Program-made: the position numbers and the translations under genes
The notes under the pieces: generated by a model
The model's input: only the letters and a program-made list of their open reading frames with translations
Told to the model about the DNA's origin: nothing
The model's database searches: none
Shown here: positions 25,510-33,743 of the stretch, in pieces
Layout of the letters: each line of letters begins with the position of its first letter
Numbering within the stretch: position 1 is the first letter of the stretch
NCBI GenBank assembly: GCA_017651645.1
Contig: JAGCCO010000004.1
Location: forward strand, 58,782-122,781
Source: Bacteroidales bacterium
GTDB lineage: Bacteria; Bacteroidota; Bacteroidia; Bacteroidales; F082
Length of the DNA: 64,000 nucleotides
Direction: 5' to 3'

Positions 25510-25863
25510 ATGAATCAGTACGAAACCGTTTTCATTTTAACTCCCGTTTTGTCTGACGAACAGATGAAGGAAGCGGTAAAGAAGTATGAAGATCAGCTGA
25601 CCAAGAATGGTGCAGAGATCGTTCATGAAGAGAACTGGGGCATGCGCAAGCTTGCCTATCCTATCCAAAAGAAGTCCACGGGCTTTTACCAACTCATTGA
25701 GTACAAGGCCGAGGGTACTGTGATCGCCGATGTCGAAACCGAACTGAAGCGTGACGAGCGCATCCTGCGCTTCCTCACCGTGAAGCTCGACAAGCACGCT
25801 ATTGCCTACAACGAGAAGAAACGCAAGAAGGCCGAAGCCGCTGCTGAAGAAGCACAAGCCTAA
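25510..25863 (+). CDS. rpsF: 30S ribosomal protein S6
   Basis: A 117-residue S6 with [26 protein letters not shown] and [18 protein letters not shown]. An Ala/Glu-rich tail ([12 protein letters not shown]) is usual. S6 pairs with S18 on the 30S platform; the genes are adjacent here. Confidence 0.97.
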   Translation: MNQYETVFILTPVLSDEQMKEAVKKYEDQLTKNGAEIVHEENWGMRKLAYPIQKKSTGFYQLIEYKAEGTVIADVETELKRDERILRFLTVKLDKHAIAYNEKKRKKAEAAAEEAQA

Positions 25864-25889
25864 TGTTGAACAATTAAAAATGAAGAAAA

Positions 25890-26165
25890 ATGGCACAAGT
25901 GAACAACAATAACGACATCAAATATCTGACTCCCATCGCAGTCGATACCAAGAGAAAAAAATACTGCCGCTTCAAGAAGAACCGCATCAAGTACATCGAC
26001 TACAAAGATGCCGACTTCTTGCTGAAGTTTGTCAACGAGCAAGGCAAGATCCTGCCTCGCCGCATCACCGGCACTTCAACGAAATACCAGCGCAAGGTTG
26101 CCCAGGCCGTCAAGCGTGCCCGTCACCTCGCCCTGATGCCATTCGTAGCAGATTGTTTGAAATAA
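25890..26165 (+). CDS. rpsR: 30S ribosomal protein S18
   Basis: A 91-residue basic protein. [52 protein letters not shown] sequence and the C terminus VADCLK are diagnostic of S18. Second gene of the rpsF operon, 26 bp after rpsF. Confidence 0.97.
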   Translation: MAQVNNNNDIKYLTPIAVDTKRKKYCRFKKNRIKYIDYKDADFLLKFVNEQGKILPRRITGTSTKYQRKVAQAVKRARHLALMPFVADCLK

Positions 26166-26183
26166 TTTGAAGGAGGACACATC

Positions 26184-26633
26184 ATGGATATCATTCTGAA
26201 ACAAGACGTAACTAACTTAGGATATAAGAACGACATCGTCACCGTGAAGCCTGGCTATGGCCGCAACTACCTCATCCCGCAGGGCATGGCCATCCTCGCC
26301 ACCGAGCGCAACCGCAAGATCTTGGCTGAAGAGATGCGCCAGCAGGCTCACAAGGAACAAAAAATCAAGGACGAAGCTACCGAGAAAGCCAAGGCTTTGG
26401 AAGGCCTGAAGCTGCAAATCCCCGCCAAGGCTGCTGCCACGGGTAAGATTTTCGGCTCGGTCAACACCATCATGATTGCCAACGCCATCAAGGAAGCCAC
26501 CGGCATCGAAGTGGACCGCAAGCACATCGTCCTCAACGAAGACGCCATCAAGGAAGTGGGCGACTACACCGCCAAGATCAAACTTCACAAGGAAGTGGCT
26601 GTCGACATCGATTTCAACGTTTTCGCTGAATAA
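26184..26633 (+). CDS. rplI: 50S ribosomal protein L9
   Basis: A 149-residue L9 with N-terminal MDIILKQDVTNLGYKNDIV and GYGRNYLIPQGMA, a connecting helix (EEMRQQAHKEQKIKDE) and a C-terminal RNA-binding domain (GKIFGSVNT, IKEATGIEVDRKHI). Last gene of the operon, followed by a terminator that overlaps the next promoter. Confidence 0.97.
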   Translation: MDIILKQDVTNLGYKNDIVTVKPGYGRNYLIPQGMAILATERNRKILAEEMRQQAHKEQKIKDEATEKAKALEGLKLQIPAKAAATGKIFGSVNTIMIANAIKEATGIEVDRKHIVLNEDAIKEVGDYTAKIKLHKEVAVDIDFNVFAE

Positions 26634-26661
26634 TAGATTGAACTTTTTCATAATTTTGTGG

Positions 26662-26693
26662 GGCTGCCTCAATATTGGGGCAGTCTTTTTTTG
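26662..26693 (+). terminator. Intrinsic terminator after rplI
   Basis: A 9-bp stem (GGCTGCCTC paired with GGGGCAGTC, two wobble pairs) with loop AATATT, then a run of T. The T run leads straight into the -7 box of the next gene. Confidence 0.75.
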
Positions 26694-26702
26694 TATTTTT
26701 GC
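26694..26702 (+). promoter_or_regulatory. Bacteroidota -7 box, probably giving a leaderless mRNA
   Basis: TATTTTTGC ends 5 nt before the ATG at 26708. With the usual distance from this box to +1, transcription would begin at or next to the start codon. Confidence 0.6.
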
Positions 26703-26707
26703 GCGAA

Positions 26708-27442
26708 ATGCTCACAAAAAACACCATAAAACAAATCGCATCCCTCCGCCAACAGAAGTTCCGTAAGGAATTAGGGCTCTTCGTTGTGGAAGGCCGTAAG
26801 ATGACGGAGGAGCTGCTCCACTCTGATTTTGAGACCGTTGGACTCTATGCCACCGAGGCTTTCCATGCAGAATACCCCTCTCTCTTTAATGCGGAAATCG
26901 TCAGTGAAATGCAGATGGAGCAGATGAGCGGACTAGACACACCACCTGGAATACTTGCAGTAGTCAAGATCCCACAGCAAGGTGAAATCAAGACTCGGTC
27001 ACGCCTTATCCTTGCTTTGGACGGTATCGCCAACCCAGGCAACATGGGTACGCTCCTCCGCACGGCGGAATGGTTTGGCATCCGCGATGTGGTATGCAGT
27101 TCCGATTGCGTAGAGTTATGGAATCCCAAGGTGGTGCAGGCCACGATGGGCTCATTGTTTCGGGTCAAAGTGTGGACCACTGACTTGGTTGCCTTTCTTA
27201 GCAAAGCCAAAAATGAGGGCAAAGCCGTTTATGGTGCCCTTCTCGAAGGAGAAAATCTGTTTCAACTAAAGGAAAAGCCTGAAGGCATCATCGTCATCGG
27301 GAGCGAGTCGCATGGCATCAGAGCTGAAGTTTTGCCTTGTATCACGCATCCGATTACCATTCCACGTGTAGGCGGCAGCGAAACGGAATCATTGAATGCT
27401 GCCGTAGCTGGTGCCATTATCATGGCAGAGATGACAAGGTAA
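26708..27442 (+). CDS. SpoU/TrmH-family RNA 2'-O-methyltransferase
   Basis: A 244-residue SPOUT methyltransferase. An N-terminal L30e-like substrate-binding domain (NTIKQIASLRQQKFRKELG, FVVEGRKM) precedes the knotted SAM domain with NPGNMGTLLRTAEWFGI, IVIGSESHGIRAEVL and PRVGGSETESLNAAVAGAI. It probably methylates a ribose in rRNA or tRNA (RlmB-like); the exact site is unknown. The frame opens upstream at 26675, but ATG at 26708 gives the family-like start MLTKNTIKQIAS and sits at the predicted transcription start. Confidence 0.88.
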   Translation: MLTKNTIKQIASLRQQKFRKELGLFVVEGRKMTEELLHSDFETVGLYATEAFHAEYPSLFNAEIVSEMQMEQMSGLDTPPGILAVVKIPQQGEIKTRSRLILALDGIANPGNMGTLLRTAEWFGIRDVVCSSDCVELWNPKVVQATMGSLFRVKVWTTDLVAFLSKAKNEGKAVYGALLEGENLFQLKEKPEGIIVIGSESHGIRAEVLPCITHPITIPRVGGSETESLNAAVAGAIIMAEMTR

Positions 27443-27446
27443 GAGT

Positions 27447-27884
27447 CTACCGGCCAATCAATTCACACTTGATATTCCGTTCATCGTCTGTTTCGCCATG
27501 CTGAATCTCCACACGGATGTACTTTTCAGGCAGTAAAGGTTCAATCATTTCGGGCCATTCGATAAGGCAGAGGTTGCCACTGTAGAAATAATTCTCATAG
27601 CCGATGTCGTAAGCCTCCTCTAACTTCTTAATGCGATAGAAATCAAAATGATATACCGACTCGCCTTCCTCAGTAACATACTCATTGACGATGGCAAACG
27701 TCGGGCTGTTCACCTCGTCGGTGACACCCATGCGGTGGCATAAGTCTTTGATGAGCGTAGTCTTGCCCGCACCCATTGAACCGTAAAAGGCTATAACATC
27801 GGCCTCTTCACGCAGGGAAATCAAATAATCGGAGACCTCGGATAAGGCTTCCACACTGTCTATTTTGAATTGCTTATCATCCAT
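27447..27884 (-). CDS. tsaE: TsaE, tRNA t6A synthesis ATPase
   Basis: A 145-residue P-loop ATPase that works with TsaB and TsaD in making t6A37 on tRNA. The Walker A motif FYGSMGAGKTTLIKDLC lies at about residues 33-49, followed by SPTFAIVNEY, HFDFYRI and CLIEWPEMIEPLLP, all typical. ATG at 27884 is preferred over a TTG at 27905, because a -7 box begins at 27902. It lies downstream of porX, separated by a structured element. The substrate links functionally to mtaB, which modifies t6A37. Confidence 0.93.
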   Translation of the reverse strand: MDDKQFKIDSVEALSEVSDYLISLREEADVIAFYGSMGAGKTTLIKDLCHRMGVTDEVNSPTFAIVNEYVTEEGESVYHFDFYRIKKLEEAYDIGYENYFYSGNLCLIEWPEMIEPLLPEKYIRVEIQHGETDDERNIKCELIGR

Positions 27885-27901
27885 TTCAAACAAATTTCGA
27901 C

Positions 27902-27910
27902 GCAAAGATA
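27902..27910 (-). promoter_or_regulatory. Bacteroidota -7 box for tsaE
   Basis: TATCTTTGC on the minus strand, 17 nt upstream of the tsaE ATG. The -33 region lies just outside the structured element. Confidence 0.6.
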
Positions 27911-27923
27911 GCCTTTATTTCAT

Positions 27924-28061
27924 CACAAAACTCGCAAAACTCGCAAAACCTTGCTTTTGTTGGACATGGCGGCTTGCAACCGCTTGCCGCCGGAAAGCCA
28001 GCCGGTTGGCATGGCTTTCCAACTTCTATCTCTGAGTTTTGAAAGTTTTGTATGTTTTGTG
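27924..28061. repeat. Structured 138-bp intergenic element with 9-bp-periodic inverted arms
   Basis: The left arm (27924-27949) has three CAAAAC at 9-bp spacing. The right arm (28036-28061) has three GTTTTG at 9-bp spacing. The arms match in inverted orientation at 21 of 26 positions. Between them are two GC-rich hairpins: GGCGGC/GCCGCC (27968-27991) and GGAAAGCCA/TGGCTTTCC (27992-28020). It fills nearly the whole gap between porX and the tsaE promoter, and on the minus strand could also end porX transcription. Confidence 0.7.
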
Positions 28062-28069
28062 ACAAAAAA

Positions 28070-29626
28070 TCACCGTTTCGCTGTGAGATGCGTCACAGGA
28101 ATCAGCATTTCGCTCATCGAGATACCGCCGTGCTGGAAAGTGTTGCGGTAATAACTGACGTAATAGTTGTAGTTATTCGGGTAGGCGAAGAAGTCGCTCT
28201 CACCAGCGAAGACGTAGGTCGTGCTCAGGTTGACTTTCGGCAGGAAAATCTTCTCAGGGTCTTTTACCTCGAAGACCTCTTTTGGGTTGTATTTCAGGTT
28301 CTTGCCATACTTATAGCGTAAGTTGGTATTCACTTCGCGGTCGCCCAAGATCCTCACAGGCTTTTCCACGTAAGTGGAGCCGTGATCGGTGGTGATAATC
28401 ATGTCGCAGCCCTTCTCGGCGATAAAGCGCATCATGTCGAAGAGGCTGGAATGCTCAAACCACGAGTACATCAGGGAGCGGTAGGCTTCCTCGTCGTCGG
28501 CCAGCTCTCGGATGATTTCCATCTCGGTACGTGCGTGCGAGAGCATATCCACGAAGTTGTAAACGATGACATTCAACTTGTTAGGCATCAGGTTGGCCAT
28601 CTGCTCGTAGAGTTTCTTGCCCGCCTGCAAGTTCAACACCTTATTATACGAGTACTTGATGTTCTTGCCGAAGCGCTTCAGTTGCTCGCCGAGAAGTTCG
28701 CCCTCAAACTGGTTCTTGGTGCCTTCGTCCTCCTCATCGACCCACCATTTGGGGTAGCGGCGACGGATTTCCAATGGCATCAACCCTGCAAAGAGCGAGT
28801 TTCGGGCATATTGTGTAGTAGTAGGCAGGATGCTGTAATACACATCATCAGCCTCCACGCGGAAGTAGGTTTCTATCAACGGTTGGATGGCCTTCCACTG
28901 GTCGTAGCGCAAGTTGTCGATGACGATGAGGAAGAGTGGTTTGTCGCTGCCATCAAGTCGAGGAATCACCTTGTCGCGCACCACGGTATGCGACATGACA
29001 GGCTTCTCGGATTTGCCTTGAATCCAATCGACATAGTTCCGCTCGATATAGCGCGTAAATTGCGCGTTGGCCTCCTGCTTTTGGTCAGCAAGGATGCCTT
29101 TGATACCCTCATCGGTGGATTTTTGTAGTTCCAACTCCCAGCGTACCAGCTTCTTATATAGCTCAACCCATTCATCGTAATTCAGATTGTTATTGAGATC
29201 CATGCTGATTTGACGGAACTCTTGTTGATAACTCATCGAGGATTTTTCATCGCGGAGTTTTTTGTTTTCCAGGTTGCGTTTCAGCGAAAGCAGAATCTGG
29301 TTCGGGTTGACAGGTTTGATAAGGTAATCCGCTATGTTAGAGCCTATTGCGTCCTCCATGATACGCTCCTCCTCACTCTTGGTGATCATTACCACTGGCA
29401 GGTTGGGGTATTCGCGCTTGATAACCTCCAAAGCCTCAATGCCAGAGATGCCTGGCATCTGCTCGTCTAAAAAAACAATGTCAAAATGGCGTTGGCGCAC
29501 AAGGTCGATGGCGTCGGAGCCATTATTAGCCGTAACTACTTCATAGCCTTTCTGTTCCAAAAACATGATATGGGGCTTCAGGAGATCTATCTCGTCGTCG
29601 GCCCAAAGGATTGTCGTTTTGTCCAT
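28070..29626 (-). CDS. porX: PorX, T9SS response regulator with PglZ-type phosphatase domain
   Basis: A 518-residue protein from ATG at 29626 (MDKTTILWADDE). The N-terminal receiver domain has acidic residues at 10-11, phospho-acceptor Asp about 54 (VFLDEQMPG), Thr about 82 and Lys about 104 (YLIKPVN). A helical linker follows, then a PglZ/alkaline-phosphatase-superfamily effector domain (LFLIVIDNLRYDQW, PTTTQYARNSLFAG, MIITTDHGSTYVEKP). In Porphyromonas, PorX pairs with the sensor PorY and controls T9SS gene expression; it has phosphodiesterase-type activity on nucleotide substrates. The length matches known PorX. porY is not in the window. The HD gene diverges 95 bp away. Confidence 0.93.
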   Translation of the reverse strand: MDKTTILWADDEIDLLKPHIMFLEQKGYEVVTANNGSDAIDLVRQRHFDIVFLDEQMPGISGIEALEVIKREYPNLPVVMITKSEEERIMEDAIGSNIADYLIKPVNPNQILLSLKRNLENKKLRDEKSSMSYQQEFRQISMDLNNNLNYDEWVELYKKLVRWELELQKSTDEGIKGILADQKQEANAQFTRYIERNYVDWIQGKSEKPVMSHTVVRDKVIPRLDGSDKPLFLIVIDNLRYDQWKAIQPLIETYFRVEADDVYYSILPTTTQYARNSLFAGLMPLEIRRRYPKWWVDEEDEGTKNQFEGELLGEQLKRFGKNIKYSYNKVLNLQAGKKLYEQMANLMPNKLNVIVYNFVDMLSHARTEMEIIRELADDEEAYRSLMYSWFEHSSLFDMMRFIAEKGCDMIITTDHGSTYVEKPVRILGDREVNTNLRYKYGKNLKYNPKEVFEVKDPEKIFLPKVNLSTTYVFAGESDFFAYPNNYNYYVSYYRNTFQHGGISMSEMLIPVTHLTAKR

Positions 29627-29695
29627 AGATTGTGTGTTTATGGATATGGAACGTGAAAATAAGGTTTTTGTTTTATAGGCTTGAAAAAATTGCAT

Positions 29696-29704
29696 TACCT
29701 TTGC
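29696..29704 (+). promoter_or_regulatory. Bacteroidota -7 box for the HD-domain gene
   Basis: TACCTTTGC, 17 nt upstream of ATG 29722; no well-spaced TTTG box. Confidence 0.5.
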
Positions 29705-29721
29705 AGCAAATTTAGTGATAC

Positions 29722-30960
29722 ATGGCCAGTGCATCCAATAAAAAGAAAATCTTCAACGACCCAATTTATGGCTTTGTCAGCATTCCTGATGAGCTGCATT
29801 TTGATATTATAGAACATCCTTATTTCCAGCGACTTAGACGCATCAAGCAAGTCAGCATGACCAATTTGGTGTATCCCAGCGCCAACCATACGCGCTTTGC
29901 CCACAGCCTTGGTACCATGCACCTCATGCGACGAGCCATACAATTGTTGCGCGGCAAGGGCTATGAGATTACAGATGAGGAACTTGAAGCCGCTTCGTTG
30001 GCCATTTTGCTCCACGACAGCGGTCACGGGCCCTTCTCTCATACTTTGGAAAACAGCATTGTACAGGGTGTTTCGCATGAGGAACTCTCACTGATGGTCA
30101 TGCAAAAGTTCAACGAAATCCACAATAGACGTTTGGATATGGCCATCCAGATGTTCAAGGGAGAATACGAAAAAGGGTTCCTTACCAAACTCATTTCCAG
30201 CCAGTTAGATGTCGACCGCATCGATTACCTGAAACGTGACAGTTTCTTCACTGGCGTGGCCGAAGGCAGTGTGAACGCAGAGCGTTTGCTGGAGATGATG
30301 GAAGTCGTTGGAAATGAACTCGCCATCGAAGCGAAAGGCATCTATTCAGTAGAGAGTTTCTTGGTGGCGCGCCGCATCATGTATTGGCAGGTATATATGC
30401 ACAAGGCCGTATTGAGTGCGGAATACACGCTGATGAAGGTGCTGAAACGCGCCAAGATGCTCAGCCAAGAGCGCGATTTGTTCGCCACCCCCGCCCTATC
30501 GTTCTTCCTGAAAAACCAAAACGCCTTTGAGGGCAGCCACGACCGTGATTTCGTCTTGGACCAGTTCTGCCAACTTGATGATTACGACGTGATGACCGCC
30601 GTAAAGGCTTGGCGTAACGACTCAGACCGCGTGCTTTTGGAACTATGCAGAAGGCTGACAGACAGACATCTTTTCAAAATCGAGATGCGCGATGGTGAGT
30701 TCGACCCGAACTATATTGAGGACATTCGGAAGAAGATTGCGAAATATTACGGCTGGTCGTTAGAGGAGGCGGATTTTGCACTGTTGCAGGGTGTTTCGTC
30801 GAACCATGCCTACCATCCCAAGAAGCCAGCTATTAACATCTTATACAAGGACGGCACACTGAAGGACATTAGCGAGGCCTCTGACCAACTGAATATTTCG
30901 GTGCTCAAGCAGCCTGTAGTGAAGCATTTTATTTGCTATCCAAAGGAATTAGAGGTTTAA
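29722..30960 (+). CDS. HD-superfamily phosphohydrolase (dNTPase/SAMHD1-like)
   Basis: A 412-residue cytoplasmic protein with N-terminal KIFNDPIYGFVSIP and the HD metal-site residues: H56 with R58 (HTRFAHSLG), the HD pair at 98-99 (LLHDSGHGPFSH) and a later Asp (LDVDRIDYLKRD). The family includes dNTP triphosphohydrolase-like proteins; the substrate here is unknown. In Bacteroides, as I recall, this gene family lies between porX and the lpx genes; here it keeps the porX neighbour but lpxD-lpxC-lpxA are 17 kb away. It converges with the thioesterase gene, overlapping by 4 bp. Confidence 0.88.
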   Translation: MASASNKKKIFNDPIYGFVSIPDELHFDIIEHPYFQRLRRIKQVSMTNLVYPSANHTRFAHSLGTMHLMRRAIQLLRGKGYEITDEELEAASLAILLHDSGHGPFSHTLENSIVQGVSHEELSLMVMQKFNEIHNRRLDMAIQMFKGEYEKGFLTKLISSQLDVDRIDYLKRDSFFTGVAEGSVNAERLLEMMEVVGNELAIEAKGIYSVESFLVARRIMYWQVYMHKAVLSAEYTLMKVLKRAKMLSQERDLFATPALSFFLKNQNAFEGSHDRDFVLDQFCQLDDYDVMTAVKAWRNDSDRVLLELCRRLTDRHLFKIEMRDGEFDPNYIEDIRKKIAKYYGWSLEEADFALLQGVSSNHAYHPKKPAINILYKDGTLKDISEASDQLNISVLKQPVVKHFICYPKELEV

Positions 30961-31415
30961 AGCCTCTGATTCATCGCCTTAGCCCGCTTCTTAGAATCTT
31001 CCATCACCTCCAAAGCCTGCTGTTGCAGGAACTTTTCCTCTTCCGTTTCCGGTTCAATCACGATGCCATGTGGTCTGGAATGGTGGTTCTCGTCCAAATA
31101 GGAGAAAGTGGCGAAGCCATCAGCAGCGACTTTTTCGGGCTCGCGGCTGCGGTACATTTTTGTGTAAACGGTCAAGGTACTGCGACCCACGGAGATGACT
31201 TTGCTCTCGAAAGTGACGATATCACCTGCGAAGATCGGGAACTTAAAATCAATGCCATGAAGCACTAAAAGCACGGTATCTTTCGTGTCAACATACTGCG
31301 CCACAGCGAAATAAGAACTCTCCAAAAACCACTCCGAGCAACGACCTGCAAAAAAGGTCTGGTGGTGGTTGAGGTCGGCGAGTTTGATTAATCTTTGGGA
31401 ATAAGTAGCTTTCAT
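30957..31415 (-). CDS. Acyl-CoA thioesterase (hotdog fold)
   Basis: A 152-residue single hotdog-domain protein similar to YciA/BFIT-type acyl-CoA thioesterases. It includes LNHHQTFFAGRCSEWFLESSYFAV, GIDFKFPIFAGDIVTFESKV and DGFATFSYLDENHHSRPH. The Asn/His-rich first motif is the likely CoA/active-site helix. It probably hydrolyses acyl-CoA in the cytoplasm; chain specificity is unknown. It is 3 bp downstream of the MBL gene, so they are likely cotranscribed. Confidence 0.8.
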   Translation of the reverse strand: MKATYSQRLIKLADLNHHQTFFAGRCSEWFLESSYFAVAQYVDTKDTVLLVLHGIDFKFPIFAGDIVTFESKVISVGRSTLTVYTKMYRSREPEKVAADGFATFSYLDENHHSRPHGIVIEPETEEEKFLQQQALEVMEDSKKRAKAMNQRL

Positions 31416-31418
31416 ATT

Positions 31419-32201
31419 TTAAATTTTTATTTTCAATCCATCGTAAGCAAGCATCATGCCTTCGGGGAGTTCACGGTTGACTTCGGCGGCGAGCCCCATG
31501 CTGTGGCTGCAATGCGTAAACCAAGTCTTCTTTGCCCCTACCCTTCGTGAAATCTCTATCGCCTCATCCAAAGTCAGATGTGAATAATGCTTTTTCTTTT
31601 GCAAAGCCTCAATAATCAGATATTCAACGCCTTGCAGTTTTTCAATTGCCTCTTCAGAGATTTCGCTCAGGTCGGTGACATAGGCGAAGTTGTCAATGCG
31701 GAAGGCATAGCAAGTCAAGGTGAAATGCTTCAGTTTGATAGGGATAATATGCAAATCACCAAGCTCGAAAGGCGTTTCGTCGAGGCGGTGGATGTCGTAT
31801 GTTGGCGCACCTGGATAGGGATGCGATTCGAATGCGTACGAATACTCGCGTTTAATTTCGGGCAGTGCCGAATCAGCAACATAAAGCGTCATGGGCTTTT
31901 GCTGCTTGAAAATATAAGGTCGTAAATCGTCAAGGCCGCCGATATGGTCTTTATGCTCATGTGAGATAACCACCGCATCCAGTTTGGTGACGTTTTCACG
32001 TAGCATCTGTTGGCGGAAGTCGGGACCGGCATCCACGGCCACCGTCACCGCATCGGTCTGAATCAAAATGGAGGTGCGAAGCCGTTTGTCGCGCGGGTCG
32101 TTTGACTGGCACACGGGGCAGGTGCAGCCGATGACAGGAACACCTTGCGATGTTCCACTTCCTAAAACAGTGACAATCATATTCTTAGCATTCACTTGCA
32201 T
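31419..32201 (-). CDS. MBL-fold metallo-hydrolase (PhnP-like)
   Basis: A 260-residue metallo-beta-lactamase-fold hydrolase. It has VLGSGTSQGVPVIGCTCPVCQS, the metal motif SHEHKDHIGGLDDL, YVTDLSEI and a C-terminal THCSHSM. The Cys-rich GCTCPVCQ is shared with PhnP-type phosphodiesterases, which act on cyclic phosphates. A later in-frame ATG at 32180 (MIVTVLGSG) may be the true start. The substrate is unknown. Confidence 0.82.
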   Translation of the reverse strand: MQVNAKNMIVTVLGSGTSQGVPVIGCTCPVCQSNDPRDKRLRTSILIQTDAVTVAVDAGPDFRQQMLRENVTKLDAVVISHEHKDHIGGLDDLRPYIFKQQKPMTLYVADSALPEIKREYSYAFESHPYPGAPTYDIHRLDETPFELGDLHIIPIKLKHFTLTCYAFRIDNFAYVTDLSEISEEAIEKLQGVEYLIIEALQKKKHYSHLTLDEAIEISRRVGAKKTWFTHCSHSMGLAAEVNRELPEGMMLAYDGLKIKI

Positions 32202-32228
32202 TCCAAAAGCAATTGCAATAATAAAAGC

Positions 32229-32237
32229 GCAAAATTA
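32229..32237 (-). promoter_or_regulatory. Bacteroidota -7 box for the MBL gene
   Basis: TAATTTTGC on the minus strand, upstream of both candidate starts (32201, 32180). Confidence 0.5.
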
Positions 32238-32280
32238 GCGTTTTTTGGGCAAAAAAACCTGCTATCTCATAGAATTTCCC

Positions 32281-32289
32281 TACATTTGC
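32281..32289 (+). promoter_or_regulatory. Bacteroidota -7 box, probably giving a leaderless mRNA
   Basis: TACATTTGC ends 3 nt before the ATG at 32293, so +1 should fall on or at the start codon. Confidence 0.55.
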
Positions 32290-32292
32290 GGC

Positions 32293-32838
32293 ATGAAAAT
32301 TTCTTCTTATCTCAGAAACAGAGCCTTAAATCGTGCTTTTGAGCAATTTCTCGCTGAAAAGAATGCAGCGAAAATGCCCAATCTTCAACGGATTAACTCG
32401 GTTTTGATCATCCTGGACGAGCACGACAAGAGCATACATAAAAACATCGAAAGCAGTGTGAAAGGCTTATTTGGCACGGGTCGCTGCGGATTCATCATTC
32501 TTTGCAGCCAGATGTCGGATACCATCCTGCAAAGTGACCTCTACTGCGAAATCACCCCAAAGGACTTCGGCTTCATGAGCGTTTTGAAACCCGACAAGCA
32601 CGAATTCATCAAAAAACTGCCTTTCAGTTCAATGATCATCAACATGGCTGGGAAAAACCCCGAAATCAGCGACTATCTCTGCACCTTGCCGAAATCGGAT
32701 TTCAGAATCAGCTTCCAACAAAGCAAGAATGTGGCGATGTATGATTTGGTCATCGAGAACCCCAGAGGCACCGACCCTGTCTCCAACATCCATGTCCTGC
32801 ACAACTATTTGAAGGCTTTGTCGGGACCGCAACAATAA
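32293..32838 (+). CDS. DUF6913-like protein
   Basis: A 181-residue cytoplasmic protein with MKISSYLRNRALNRAFEQFL at the start, then INSVLIILDEHD, CEITPKDFGFMSVLKPDK and FQQSKNVAMYDLVIENPR. It resembles a small Bacteroidota-specific family of unknown function that often lies upstream of dapA; here dapA begins 9 bp after its stop. No catalytic motif is visible. The frame continues upstream to 32245, but ATG at 32293 begins the conserved part. The family name is from memory. Confidence 0.7.
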   Translation: MKISSYLRNRALNRAFEQFLAEKNAAKMPNLQRINSVLIILDEHDKSIHKNIESSVKGLFGTGRCGFIILCSQMSDTILQSDLYCEITPKDFGFMSVLKPDKHEFIKKLPFSSMIINMAGKNPEISDYLCTLPKSDFRISFQQSKNVAMYDLVIENPRGTDPVSNIHVLHNYLKALSGPQQ

Positions 32839-32847
32839 TACAATACA

Positions 32848-33735
32848 ATGAAACACAATCCATTCAAAGGTACTGGCATTGCCCTTGTCACTCCTTTCAA
32901 GAAAGACCAATCCGTTGACACCGAATCCCTAACCAGAATCGTCAACCATGTCATTGACAACGGAGCCGATTTCTTGGTCGTCTTAGGCACCACTTCTGAA
33001 GCCCCCACTCTAACAGCACAAGAGAAACAACTGGTAATCAACACGATATTGAAGACCAACAATGGTCGCTTGCCCGTCATGCTCGGCATTGGCGGCAACA
33101 ATACGCAAGCCGTAATAGCATCCATCAATGCGCAAGACTTCACTGGCATTCAAGGCATTTTGAGCGTTGTCCCTTATTACAACAAACCCAACCAGCGCGG
33201 CATGAGAGCCCATTTTGAGGCCATCGCTGATGCCAGTCCCGTGCCTGTCGTGGTCTACAATGTGCCAGGTCGCGTGGGTGTTAACCTTCAAGCCGCGACT
33301 TGCGTGGAATTGGCCAAGCATCCCAACATCATTGCCGTGAAGGAAGCCTCGGGCAACCTTCAGCAAATCATGGAGATCTTGCGCGACAAACCCGCTGACT
33401 TCGATGTTCTTTCGGGCGACGATGGCATCACCCAACCCCTGATGGCCCTTGGCGCACAAGGTGTTATCTCGGTGGCTGCCAATGCCTACACAAATCCTTT
33501 CAGCCGAATGATGAAGGCCATGAGGGACGGTCGCACAGACGAAGCGTTGCGTTTGCATTATGGCATGCTACGCATGAACCAGCTCATTTTCGCTGACGGC
33601 AATCCTGCCGGTATCAAGTGCCTGATGAGCCACATGGGCTTGTGTGAAAACGTCTTGCGTCTGCCCTTGGTGACTGTGAACGACAAGGTGGAGGCGGACA
33701 TTATTGAAGAATGGAAACAATTAATAGACAAATAA
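32848..33735 (+). CDS. dapA: 4-hydroxy-tetrahydrodipicolinate synthase
   Basis: A 295-residue TIM-barrel enzyme joining pyruvate and aspartate semialdehyde in lysine and diaminopimelate synthesis. The catalytic residues are visible: the Schiff-base Lys about 165 (IIAVKEASGN), Tyr about 137 (VVYNVPGRVG) and the TTSE motif (LGTTSEAP, 47-54). Full length. Its product also supplies peptidoglycan. A T9SS cargo gene follows 8 bp later. Confidence 0.96.
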   Translation: MKHNPFKGTGIALVTPFKKDQSVDTESLTRIVNHVIDNGADFLVVLGTTSEAPTLTAQEKQLVINTILKTNNGRLPVMLGIGGNNTQAVIASINAQDFTGIQGILSVVPYYNKPNQRGMRAHFEAIADASPVPVVVYNVPGRVGVNLQAATCVELAKHPNIIAVKEASGNLQQIMEILRDKPADFDVLSGDDGITQPLMALGAQGVISVAANAYTNPFSRMMKAMRDGRTDEALRLHYGMLRMNQLIFADGNPAGIKCLMSHMGLCENVLRLPLVTVNDKVEADIIEEWKQLIDK

Positions 33736-33743
33736 TTATAAAA

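Noticed and set aside
27924..28061. A small CRISPR array
   Set aside because: Repeats are only 6-9 bp with no unique spacers of normal length, and there are no cas genes. The second arm is inverted.
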